DNA from: HGM04593 sp045646845
GTDB taxonomy: Bacteria; Bacteroidota; Bacteroidia; Bacteroidales; Bacteroidaceae
Assembly: GCA_045646845.1 (NCBI GenBank)
Contig: JAZRLO010000031.1
Span: 1-23,585, forward strand
DNA length: 23,585 nt
Reading direction: 5' to 3'
Part shown: positions 7,693 to 14,785 of the stretch, piece after piece
Position numbering within the stretch: the first letter of the stretch is position 1
Layout: every line of letters begins with the position of its first letter
Notes under the pieces: model-generated
What the model saw: only the letters and a program-made list of their open reading frames with translations
The model's database searches: none
What the model was told of the DNA's origin: nothing
Position numbers and translations under genes: made by a program

Positions 7693-9045
7693 TTAAAATT
7701 GTTGAAGACGCTGATGCCTGTTCCTTTGCTTGGAGGCGGCACGGTGTCTTATTGTTTCGTGATAAAAGTGATTCTCACAATCGAGTCTGTTGGTCAGCGT
7801 TCCGCAATACTCCTTGAATGACGCTATGCCGCGTCTTGCGACACCGCTCTCCATTGCAGCCTTTGCCACAGCCGATGATACGGCATACAGCAGCCGTTTG
7901 TCACCGGGCTTCGGGAGAATGTATTCATCTCCGAACTGCAACTTCTTTCCATACAGTCTCTCAGTCTCTTTCGGAGTCACCTCTCTTGCAATATCAGCAA
8001 TGGCGTGTGCTGCGGCAATCTTCATCTTTTCGTTTATCGTTGCCGACAATGTGTCAAGAGCACCGCGGAACAGATACGGGAATGCCAGCAGGTTGTTAAC
8101 CTGATTGGGGCTGTCACTCCTCCCTGTCGCGACAACGGCGTCAGGCCGCAGTTGCTTTGCCTCTCCGTACTCTATTTCAGGAATCGGGTTCGCGAGCGCG
8201 AAAATGACCGGCCGTTCTGCCATTGACATGATACAGTCTGCAGTTGCAGCACCTCCGCGTGAAAGTCCTATGAAAACATCCGCTCCGCGCATTGCCTGTT
8301 GCAGTGTCGTTGTTTGGTTGTCCGTCACGAACTCGGCCTTGTATCTGTTCAGGTCCTTGCGCTCCATGTTTATTACACCTTTGCTGTCAACCATTGTTAT
8401 CTGTCTCTTCGGAACTCCTATGCTACATAGCATTCTTGCAGTGGATATGGCTGCGGAGCCGGCTCCACATATCACAATTCTTGTTTCGGTAAGTTCTTTT
8501 TCCGCAATCAAGCACGCATTGATTAGTGCTGCGCAGACGGTAACGGCAGTGCCGTGCTGGTCATCGTGAAGTACCGGTATGTCTAGTAGATCGCGCAACT
8601 TTTCCTCTATTATGAAGCACTCCGGTGCTTTGATATCCTCAAGGTTTATTCCGCCGAATGTGGGGGCCAGGGATTGCACTGTCGCTATGAACTTCAGAGG
8701 GTCTTCCTCGGCGATTTCAATGTCGAATGCGTCAATGTCGGCATATCTCTTGAACAGCATTGCCTTTCCCTCCATTACGGGCTTGGCTGCCTGCGCGCCG
8801 ATATTTCCCAGTCCCAGCACTGAACTTCCGTTTGAGATTACGGCCACCAGGTTGCCCTTGTTGGTGTAGCGATATGCTTTCCAACGTTCTCTGCTAATCT
8901 CCATTGCCGGTGCCGCTACGCCCGGGGTGTATGCGAGTGCGAGTTCTTCAGGCGTGTCGCAAGCTTTGGTGCCCGTTGTGCCGGTCTTCCCGGCCCTGCT
9001 CTCTGAATGGTAGCGCAAGGCCTCCTCTTCTAACCTTTTATCCAT
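7693..9045 (-). CDS. Malic enzyme, short form without PTA domain
   Basis: This cytoplasmic enzyme oxidatively decarboxylates malate to pyruvate with NAD(P). The 450 residues contain the N-terminal malic domain (LAYTPGVAAPA at about 37-47, then GLGNIGAQAAKPVMEGKA) and the metal/substrate segment (LEDIKAPECF, then PVLHDDQHGTA). The Rossmann NAD(P) domain shows VICGAGSAAIS, and LSRGGAAT and FALANPIPEI are typical of MaeB-type enzymes. Many bacterial MaeB-type malic enzymes, including those I recall from Bacteroides, carry a C-terminal phosphotransacetylase-like domain of about 300 residues. Here the protein stops after the malic domain with a basic tail (RHRAASKQRNRHQR). Cofactor preference cannot be read safely. 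It is divergent from the nitroreductase gene. Confidence 0.93.
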   Translation of the reverse strand: MDKRLEEEALRYHSESRAGKTGTTGTKACDTPEELALAYTPGVAAPAMEISRERWKAYRYTNKGNLVAVISNGSSVLGLGNIGAQAAKPVMEGKAMLFKRYADIDAFDIEIAEEDPLKFIATVQSLAPTFGGINLEDIKAPECFIIEEKLRDLLDIPVLHDDQHGTAVTVCAALINACLIAEKELTETRIVICGAGSAAISTARMLCSIGVPKRQITMVDSKGVINMERKDLNRYKAEFVTDNQTTTLQQAMRGADVFIGLSRGGAATADCIMSMAERPVIFALANPIPEIEYGEAKQLRPDAVVATGRSDSPNQVNNLLAFPYLFRGALDTLSATINEKMKIAAAHAIADIAREVTPKETERLYGKKLQFGDEYILPKPGDKRLLYAVSSAVAKAAMESGVARRGIASFKEYCGTLTNRLDCENHFYHETIRHRAASKQRNRHQRLQQF

Positions 9046-9124
9046 CTTTTTTACTTTAAAACAAACGGGGTGCCAGATAGTTTGGCAAACAGTGCCGAAA
9101 CTTCATTTATTGCACTCTGCATCT

Positions 9125-9155
9125 TTTGATGTTTCGCGTTATTGTCTTATCTTCG
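9125..9155 (+). promoter_or_regulatory. Promoter of the nitroreductase operon
   Basis: TTTG (9125-9128), a 19-bp spacer and TATCTTCG (9148-9155) lie 30 bp before the nitroreductase ATG. This is the Bacteroidota -33/-7 layout with C in place of T in the second half of the -7 box. The pyrG promoter has exactly the same octamer. Confidence 0.7.
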
Positions 9156-9185
9156 CATTTGAATAAACAAAATAGCTGAATATAT

Positions 9186-9722
9186 ATGGCAGATTTTCTT
9201 GAACTGTTGAAGAAAAGACGCAGTACAAGGGTCTTTTCGGGTGAACCGGTAAGTGAAGACAATGTATGTACGCTTATGAAGGCGGCACTGATGTCCCCGT
9301 CCGGACATCGTATAAATCCATGGGAATTCATCCTTGTCGAGGATAAGGAGGTTCTCAAGTCCCTCTCTGTAAGCAAGGAGCATGGAGCCGGGTTGCTCGA
9401 GGGTGCCGCGATGGCAGTGGCTGTCATTGCCGATACGGAAAAGACCGATGTGTGGATAGAGGACTGCTCCATAGCCACCATAATAATACAACTTGCAGCC
9501 GAGGAACTTGGTCTCGGAAGCTGCTGGGTGCAGATACGCCGTCGTACAGATGCGTCAGGAGTGCTTGCCGAAGACAATGTGAGGTCAATACTCGGCATAC
9601 CTTCGAACTACGCAGTGCTTTCAATTGTGGGAGTGGGGCACAAGGTACGCGAGGCAAAGCCTTTCGATGAAGATAAAATGCAGTGGGAAAAGATACATAT
9701 AGGCAGTTTCGGTGGAAAATAA
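9186..9722 (+). CDS. Nitroreductase-family flavoprotein
   Basis: This 178-aa protein is typical of small FMN-dependent, NAD(P)H-using nitroreductase-like oxidoreductases. The FMN phosphate-binding start KKRRSTRVFSGEPVSE is present, as are the SPSGHRINPWEFILV stretch and AAEELGLGSCWVQI near residues 105-120. Those two contact the flavin and form the dimer core in the family. The physiological substrate is unknown. It is the first gene of a tightly packed plus-strand cluster, and its last codons overlap the next gene by 11 bp. Confidence 0.92.
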   Translation: MADFLELLKKRRSTRVFSGEPVSEDNVCTLMKAALMSPSGHRINPWEFILVEDKEVLKSLSVSKEHGAGLLEGAAMAVAVIADTEKTDVWIEDCSIATIIIQLAAEELGLGSCWVQIRRRTDASGVLAEDNVRSILGIPSNYAVLSIVGVGHKVREAKPFDEDKMQWEKIHIGSFGGK

Positions 9723-10482
9723 GAGAATTGTTCTGATAGGTGCAGGCAACATGGCGACAGCACTGGCCGTGGCACTCGACAAGGCCGGCAATGCCCCGGT
9801 GGCCGTGTGGAGCCGTACACCGGAGTCGGCGAGTACGCTCGCCGGCAGAGTGGGGTGCGAATGGCATTGTTCTATCAATGATATGCCTCCGGCCGATATC
9901 GTGATAATATCGGTGGTTGACTATGCGCTTCGCGATGTGGCAACCGGTATTGTCTCCAAATATCCCGATGCCATAATACTGCATACAGCCGGCAGTATTC
10001 CTATGGATGCACTGCGTGAAGCCGGAGCAAGCCGCTATGGTGTGCTTTACCCGATGCAGACCGTGAACAAGACGAATGTCGTTCCTCTTGACGATGTCAC
10101 GGTATTCATAGAGGGGAGTGAGGAGGATGTGACATTGTCTGTAGAGACACTGGCGCGTTCTATCAGCGGGAAAGTCGTTTATGCTACAAGCGAGCAACGT
10201 TGCATACTGCATGTAGCGGCGGTCTTTGCCTGCAATTTCCCCAATGCCCTCTACTGTATGGTTTCGGAACTTCTCGAAAAGAATGGGCTGCCCTTCGATT
10301 CCATGCTGCCGCTCATAGACGAGGCTGCGCGCAAGGTACATTGTCTCAAGCCCATTGATGCGCAGACCGGGCCGGCCAAGCGTAGGGACCATAATGTTAT
10401 GGATATGCATCTTTCGATGCTTGACGATGAGCTCAAGGATGTATATGCCATGATGAGCGGATATATAATGAAAAGAATGTGA
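9712..10482 (+). CDS. Rossmann-fold DUF2520 protein (ProC-like), GTG start
   Basis: This 256-aa protein has an N-terminal dinucleotide-binding motif, IVLIGAGNMATALA (residues about 6-19), like pyrroline-5-carboxylate reductase. Its C-terminal DUF2520 domain carries DAQTGPAKRRD (about 219-229), the family signature. The family is a putative NAD(P)-dependent reductase of unknown substrate. The start must be GTG at 9712, because any later ATG would delete the nucleotide-binding loop. GTG lies inside the end of the nitroreductase gene, indicating translational coupling. It is followed 5 bp later by kdsC. Confidence 0.92.
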   Translation: MENKRIVLIGAGNMATALAVALDKAGNAPVAVWSRTPESASTLAGRVGCEWHCSINDMPPADIVIISVVDYALRDVATGIVSKYPDAIILHTAGSIPMDALREAGASRYGVLYPMQTVNKTNVVPLDDVTVFIEGSEEDVTLSVETLARSISGKVVYATSEQRCILHVAAVFACNFPNALYCMVSELLEKNGLPFDSMLPLIDEAARKVHCLKPIDAQTGPAKRRDHNVMDMHLSMLDDELKDVYAMMSGYIMKRM

Positions 10483-10487
10483 TTGTT

Positions 10488-11006
10488 ATGATAAATTATG
10501 ACCTGAAAAAGATAAGGGCACTCATCTTCGATGTCGATGGGGTCCTCAGCCGCGAGACGATATCGATGTACCCGAGCGGTGAACCTATGCGCACAGTCAA
10601 TATAAAGGATGGCTATGCGCTTCAGCTTGCCGTAAAGGCTGGCTTTCATGTAGCCATAATAACCGGAGCACGTACCGAAGCTGTCAAGGTGCGCTACAAT
10701 GGTCTCGGCATCAAGGATGTATATACAGGCGCGTCAATCAAGAAGGATTGTCTCGAAGAACTCATGCTCATGTACGACCTGCAGCCGGAAGAGATATTGT
10801 ATATGGGTGACGATATTCCCGACTACGAGGTGATGCAAACGGTAGGCCTGCCCGTCTGTCCTGCCGATGCGGCAATGGAGATAAAGCAGCTCTCCAAATA
10901 CATCTCTCCCATTAATGGCGGTGAGGGTTGCGGCCGCGATGTGATAGAGCAAGTCATGCGTGCGCAGGGGAAGTGGATGGATGAATCAAACGCGTTCGGT
11001 TGGTGA
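10488..11006 (+). CDS. kdsC: KdsC-type HAD phosphatase (Kdo-8-phosphate phosphatase)
   Basis: This 172-aa protein has the small C0-type HAD fold. It very likely hydrolyses 3-deoxy-D-manno-octulosonate 8-phosphate to Kdo for the lipopolysaccharide inner core. Motif I is FDVDGVL with nucleophile Asp15 and acid Asp17; motif II is the IITGA stretch; the motif III lysine lies in ASIKKDCLEEL; motif IV is YMGDDIPDYEVM. GYALQLAVKAGF and PADAAMEI are also typical of KdsC. ATG 10488 is chosen over a GTG at 10479 that would overlap the upstream stop. KdsC acts as a tetramer in known cases. A related HAD family acting on sugar nucleotides is less likely. Confidence 0.9.
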   Translation: MINYDLKKIRALIFDVDGVLSRETISMYPSGEPMRTVNIKDGYALQLAVKAGFHVAIITGARTEAVKVRYNGLGIKDVYTGASIKKDCLEELMLMYDLQPEEILYMGDDIPDYEVMQTVGLPVCPADAAMEIKQLSKYISPINGGEGCGRDVIEQVMRAQGKWMDESNAFGW

Positions 11007-11155
11007 CTTTGTTTAGTTTTCTAATATGGTGATTGCTGCGTTACGCATGTTCCTGTCAATGGCCATTTAGGTTACCGAACTGTCGTTTTCAAAAACTACG
11101 CCGGCCTTTCATCCGTGCTTTTTATCGAATAAAATAAATTAATAGGTTATTTTTT

Positions 11156-11740
11156 ATGCTTGACAACCTGAAAAAATACAGAGTTATACTTGCCTCGGCG
11201 TCGCCGCGTCGCAGGGAACTTTTGGGCGGACTTGACGTTGATTTCGAGGTGCGCCGCTTGTCCGATGTGGATGAGTCCTTTCCTGCGGAATTGCAGGGTG
11301 GCGAAATACCTCTTTATATATCCAAGAAGAAGGCCGATGCCTATCGTCCGTCAATGGTGGCTGACGAACTTGTAATTACTGCCGATACAATCGTGTGGCT
11401 CGATGGTGCCGCTCTCGGCAAGCCTGCTGATGAGGCCGATGCACGTCGTATGCTGCGCGGCATGTCCGGCAAGGCACATTCGGTGTTCACGGGCGTTACA
11501 ATCACTACCAAAGCGGAACAGCGCAGCTTCGTGGCGCAGTCCGATGTTACATTCGCCCAACTTACCGACGAGGAAATAGACTATTACATCGCAAAGTACA
11601 GGCCGATGGACAAGGCCGGCTCCTACGGTGCGCAGGAGTGGATAGGCTACATAGGCATGTCGAACATTGTAGGCTCTTACTTCAATGTGATGGGGTTGCC
11701 CGTGCAGAGGCTTTATAGCGAACTCAAATTGATACCTTGA
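11156..11740 (+). CDS. maf: Maf-family nucleoside triphosphate pyrophosphatase
   Basis: This 194-aa cytoplasmic house-cleaning enzyme removes pyrophosphate from dTTP/UTP or modified nucleotides. The N-terminal LASASPRRRELL is the Maf hallmark. ADTIVWLDG supplies the catalytic acid region, KPADEADARRML follows, and the C-terminal part DKAGSYGAQEWIGYIGMSN matches the YhdE subgroup (GxYGIQ-like), which acts on dTTP/UTP. It lies 149 bp after kdsC; no clear promoter or terminator is visible in that gap, so read-through from the nitroreductase operon is possible. A secreted protein gene follows after 34 bp. Confidence 0.93.
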   Translation: MLDNLKKYRVILASASPRRRELLGGLDVDFEVRRLSDVDESFPAELQGGEIPLYISKKKADAYRPSMVADELVITADTIVWLDGAALGKPADEADARRMLRGMSGKAHSVFTGVTITTKAEQRSFVAQSDVTFAQLTDEEIDYYIAKYRPMDKAGSYGAQEWIGYIGMSNIVGSYFNVMGLPVQRLYSELKLIP

Positions 11741-11774
11741 GATTCTTGTATTACTTTAAAATAATATTACGATT

Positions 11775-12548
11775 ATGAAAACTTTCAGAACATTTGCACT
11801 ATCTGCCATCTCCTTTATGGCAATCTTCTTCGGGCTGTCAACAGCTACTGCACAGAGTGGTAATCAGCTTCTCGATGCATTGGTGACTGAAATAAATTCC
11901 CAACCCAGTGGCGGAATGCAATCTGACGGCGTTGTTTCTATGGTGGCTAAAGCGGAAGGCTCTGTCTTGAATATGCATGTTACATTGGATGAAAGTATCG
12001 TTCCTTTGAGCATGTTCAGTGCATTGATTGACGAAATCAAGGCAGGTGTGAATGAAAACAGGTATTCTTTTTCAGAGGAGGAGGTTGACATGGCTGCTAT
12101 CTTCGATGCGTCCGGCATCTCGTTCCAGTATGTGTTGAAGGGTAACAAAAGCGGAACAGTCCTGAAAAAGGATGTCTCATTCTATGATCTCCTGGCTATG
12201 TCAAAAATCTCTTCTCCCGAAGGAGACATGTTTGAAAACATGCCGATTAAGGATCTTGTGGCATTGATTGACGCGGGTATGAAATTGGAAGATGGCGGTG
12301 CCGCTTGTGTCTTGAAGGGTAACAGTGTTGTTTTTGAGATAGAGTTTCCGAAGGATGAATATGATGTGATGAAGCAATTGGCGGAATCAAATCCTGAACT
12401 CCTGGATGAAATGTTTTCCAAAATGCTCCTCGAATTACTTGATGAAGATGGAAAGGCCGTATTCGATTCTATAAGAAAACGTGGCTACGGATTTGGTATT
12501 TCCATCAAATGCGGTAAGAACGTGCCTATATTTATAAGCCTCGATTGA
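11775..12548 (+). CDS. Secreted protein of unknown function
   Basis: I do not recognise this 257-aa protein. It starts MKTFRTFALSAISFMAIFF and has a clear signal peptide with probable cleavage after TATAQ (about residue 27); there is no lipobox. The mature part is acidic and helix-rich. It has repeated short segments such as SALIDEIKAG, VALIDAGMKLEDG and LLELLDEDGK, and it ends without further membrane segments, so a periplasmic location is likely. VLKG-N occurs twice (about 121 and 178), which could reflect a duplicated beta-strand unit. It follows maf by 34 bp and is closed by a strong terminator, so it is probably the last gene of that transcript. Confidence 0.8.
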   Translation: MKTFRTFALSAISFMAIFFGLSTATAQSGNQLLDALVTEINSQPSGGMQSDGVVSMVAKAEGSVLNMHVTLDESIVPLSMFSALIDEIKAGVNENRYSFSEEEVDMAAIFDASGISFQYVLKGNKSGTVLKKDVSFYDLLAMSKISSPEGDMFENMPIKDLVALIDAGMKLEDGGAACVLKGNSVVFEIEFPKDEYDVMKQLAESNPELLDEMFSKMLLELLDEDGKAVFDSIRKRGYGFGISIKCGKNVPIFISLD

Positions 12549-12576
12549 TGTCAATCGGTTTCAAAACACAGATAGT

Positions 12577-12611
12577 AGCAAGTGACAGTTCTCGGTCACT
12601 TGCTTTTTTTT
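12577..12611 (+). terminator. Intrinsic terminator
   Basis: A perfect 10-bp stem, AGCAAGTGAC (12577-12586) and GTCACTTGCT (12595-12604), with an 8-nt loop, is followed by an unbroken T-run. It ends the maf/secreted-protein transcript and separates it from pyrG. Confidence 0.95.
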
Positions 12612-12661
12612 GTGAAAAAAGTGTGATTTTGCGTCCTGTTGATAAAAAAATATAGTTTTTT

Positions 12662-12692
12662 TTTGATGTGAAAAGAGTTTGCTATATCTTCG
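12662..12692 (+). promoter_or_regulatory. pyrG promoter
   Basis: TTTG (12662-12665), a 19-bp spacer and TATCTTCG (12685-12692) give the same box sequence and spacing as the nitroreductase promoter. Transcription should start near 12698-12700, leaving a leader of about 55 nt with no obvious attenuator hairpin. Confidence 0.75.
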
Positions 12693-12752
12693 TATGTCCA
12701 AAGAAGAATGTTTTGGACGTACATTATTTTTGATAGTTAAAAGAAATATTAT

Positions 12753-14357
12753 ATGGCTGAAACAAAATTCATCTTCGTTACCGGCGGTGTTGCATCGTCA
12801 CTCGGTAAGGGTATCATCTCGGCTTCTATCGGCAAACTCTTGCAGGCCAGGGGATACAAGGTTACAATCCAAAAATTTGACCCATACATCAATGTCTCTC
12901 CCGGTACTCTCAATCCGCAGGAGCATGGCGAGTGCTACATTACAATCGACGGGCATGAGGCAGACCTTGACCTCGGTCACTACGAGCGTTTCACCGATAT
13001 AAAGACTACACGTTGGAATACCTTTACAACAGGCCGCATATATAGTGAGGTTATTGAAAAGGAGCGTCGTGGCGAGTACCTCGGAAAGACCGTTCAGGTA
13101 ATTCCCCACATCACGGATGAAATTAAGCGCAAGATGAAGCGCGGCAGCACAAAGGAGAAATTTGACTTTGTGATTACGGAAATCGGTGGTACTGTTGGTG
13201 ACATCGAAGGACTTCCTTTCCTCGAGGCTATACGTCAGCTCAAATGGGAACTCGGCCGTCGTGCAGTCTGCGTACACCTCACATATGTTCCTTATCTCTC
13301 TGCTGCAGGCGAGCTCAAGACAAAGCCTACACAGCATTCTGTGAAGCAGTTGCAGAGTCTTGGAATTCAGCCCGACTGCCTCGTGTTGCGTGCCGAGCAT
13401 AAACTGAGTGTAGGTCTTTGCAAAAAGGTTGCAAGTTTCTGCAACGTGCAGCCCGACTGCGTAGTGCAGAGTCTTGACGTACCCTCTATTTATGAGGTGC
13501 CCATCAAGATGCAGGAGCAGGGCCTTGACGCGGCAATTCTGCGCCTTACAGGCGAAGAGGTCGGCGAGACACCGGCTATGGCTCCCTGGCGTTCGTTTGT
13601 TGAGCGTCGCAACAATGCTAAAAAGGTTATCAACATCGGCCTTGTAGGCAAGTATGATCTTCAGGATGCATACAAGAGCATACATGAGAGCCTTAGCCAG
13701 TGCGGTACGTACAACGACTGCAAGATAAAGCCTCATTTCATCAATAGCGAGAAAATTACCGAGGAGAATGTTGCACAGGCACTAAAGGGTATGGACGGTT
13801 ACATCATCTGTCCAGGTGTTGGCCCCCGCGGTTTCGAGGGAAAGGTGATTGCGGCAAAGTATTGTCGCGAGAACAATCTCATAACGCTCGGTATCGGTCT
13901 TGGTATGCAGGTGATGGCAATTGAGGTCGCGCGTAACATTCTTGGTTATGCCGATGCCAACAGCTATGAAATGAACGAGGCTACAAGTCACCGCATTGTT
14001 GATGTAATGGAGGATTTGAAGAGCGTTGGCAACCCATTCGGTGTAATGCGCCGTGGTGGTTACGACACTGTTATTGCAAAGGACAGCAAGGCCTATGCTA
14101 TCTATGGCGAGGAGAAGATTGTGGAGCGCCACTATCACCGCTTTGAATTGAATATCGAGTATCGTGATGAACTTGTAGGTGCTGGATTGGCGTGTACGGG
14201 CGTACATCCTGACAGTGGTCTGGTCGATATTGTTGAGTTCCCCGCTTGCGACTGGTACGTAGGTGCAATATATGAGCCCCAGTATTCAAGTACAGTGCTT
14301 CACCCTTCACCCCTTGTGATGGACTTCGTGAAGAATGTAGTTGCACGCAAAGGGTAA
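12753..14357 (+). CDS. pyrG: CTP synthase with glutaminase catalytic triad missing
   Basis: This 534-aa protein makes CTP from UTP, ATP and a nitrogen source. The synthase domain (about 1-270) is well conserved: FVTGGVASSLGKGI with P-loop Lys19, KFDPYINVSPGT, DLDLGHYERF, ITEIGGTVGDIEG and KTKPTQHSVK. The C-terminal glutamine-amidotransferase fold (about 300-534) is present, but its active site is not. Canonical GICLGMQ reads GIGLGMQ (Gly382 for the nucleophile Cys). Canonical QFHPE reads IYEPQ (Glu508 for His, Gln510 for Glu). The ERHRHRYE stretch reads ERHYHRFE (Tyr461). Glutamine hydrolysis is therefore predicted to be lost, and the enzyme should use ammonia, directly or from a partner protein. 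The frame is intact and the gene has its own promoter and terminator. Confidence 0.95.
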   Translation: MAETKFIFVTGGVASSLGKGIISASIGKLLQARGYKVTIQKFDPYINVSPGTLNPQEHGECYITIDGHEADLDLGHYERFTDIKTTRWNTFTTGRIYSEVIEKERRGEYLGKTVQVIPHITDEIKRKMKRGSTKEKFDFVITEIGGTVGDIEGLPFLEAIRQLKWELGRRAVCVHLTYVPYLSAAGELKTKPTQHSVKQLQSLGIQPDCLVLRAEHKLSVGLCKKVASFCNVQPDCVVQSLDVPSIYEVPIKMQEQGLDAAILRLTGEEVGETPAMAPWRSFVERRNNAKKVINIGLVGKYDLQDAYKSIHESLSQCGTYNDCKIKPHFINSEKITEENVAQALKGMDGYIICPGVGPRGFEGKVIAAKYCRENNLITLGIGLGMQVMAIEVARNILGYADANSYEMNEATSHRIVDVMEDLKSVGNPFGVMRRGGYDTVIAKDSKAYAIYGEEKIVERHYHRFELNIEYRDELVGAGLACTGVHPDSGLVDIVEFPACDWYVGAIYEPQYSSTVLHPSPLVMDFVKNVVARKG

Positions 14358-14376
14358 ATCAACTGAAATATTACGA

Positions 14377-14402
14377 AAACAGGCCGGCATGCCGGCCTGT
14401 TT
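14377..14402 (+). terminator. pyrG terminator hairpin
   Basis: A perfect 26-bp palindrome centred on GCATGC, with outer arms AAACAGGCC and GGCCTGTTT, lies 20 bp after the pyrG stop. The T-run is short (TTT), so it may also act in the opposite direction. Confidence 0.8.
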
Positions 14403-14460
14403 CATTATAGGGATGTGTCTGGACAGGGTGGCAGGAATGTTGCCGGCACCTCATTATAAA

Positions 14461-14484
14461 AGAGATGCGGGAGAAGCAATCTCT
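14461..14484 (-). terminator. Terminator of the 53-aa minus-strand gene
   Basis: On the minus strand AGAGAT(T)GC pairs with GCATCTCT across a 7-nt loop, with one bulged base, and is followed by TTTTAT. It begins 2 bp beyond the stop codon of the small gene, which supports that gene being expressed. Confidence 0.65.
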
Positions 14485-14485
14485 C

Positions 14486-14647
14486 TTAATTGTTCCAGAT
14501 GTTTCCCCAACTGCTGCCTTTACCGGTGTTCCCGTCCGTGTCAATTTTATCTATATCTCTTGCTGCAGGGGCTGACGCTGCAATGATATTGTCCGTGACC
14601 ATTACTGCACTCTCGATTACCGGTGTCAAATACTTCTTTTTCTTCAT
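14486..14647 (-). CDS. Small 53-aa protein, Bacteroidales short-peptide type
   Basis: The product starts MKKKKYLTPVIESAVMV and ends TGKGSSWGNIWNN. It has a basic N-terminus, a short hydrophobic/alanine-rich middle (IIAASAPAAR) and a polar glycine/serine/tryptophan tail. The KK(K)-Y-x-x-P-x-IE start and the short polar tail resemble the many tiny MKK-Y-P proteins scattered through Bacteroides and Prevotella genomes, whose function is mostly unknown. The frame ends at a terminator that fits its strand, and the gene is divergent from menA (138 bp between starts). A secreted or membrane-associated peptide is possible but not shown. Confidence 0.7.
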   Translation of the reverse strand: MKKKKYLTPVIESAVMVTDNIIAASAPAARDIDKIDTDGNTGKGSSWGNIWNN

Positions 14648-14785
14648 GTTTTTTCTTCAACTTTTATATTCGTGATATATAACATGACATCGGAGTGTAT
14701 TGTTCAGTGAATTTCCTGTGGGATTCTTTTGAATTTCTTCTTGGCAATATCTGTTTGAAAGTTATTTTTATGTAAGTTTGCAATT

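Noticed and set aside
9085..9110. TGCCA/TGGCA inverted repeat between malic enzyme and nitroreductase as an operator
   Set aside because: The arms are only 5 bp with other overlapping pairings possible, and no partner regulator is encoded nearby.
13890..13904. Loss of the PyrG nucleophile Cys as a single sequencing error
   Set aside because: The Cys-to-Gly change needs one base, but the His and Glu positions and a nearby Arg are altered too, in a frame without shifts, so a real divergent sequence is more likely.
14341..14675. Plus-strand reading frames after pyrG
   Set aside because: They run across the pyrG stop region and its terminator and give cysteine-rich, unstructured peptides. The minus-strand 53-aa gene with its own terminator explains the region better.
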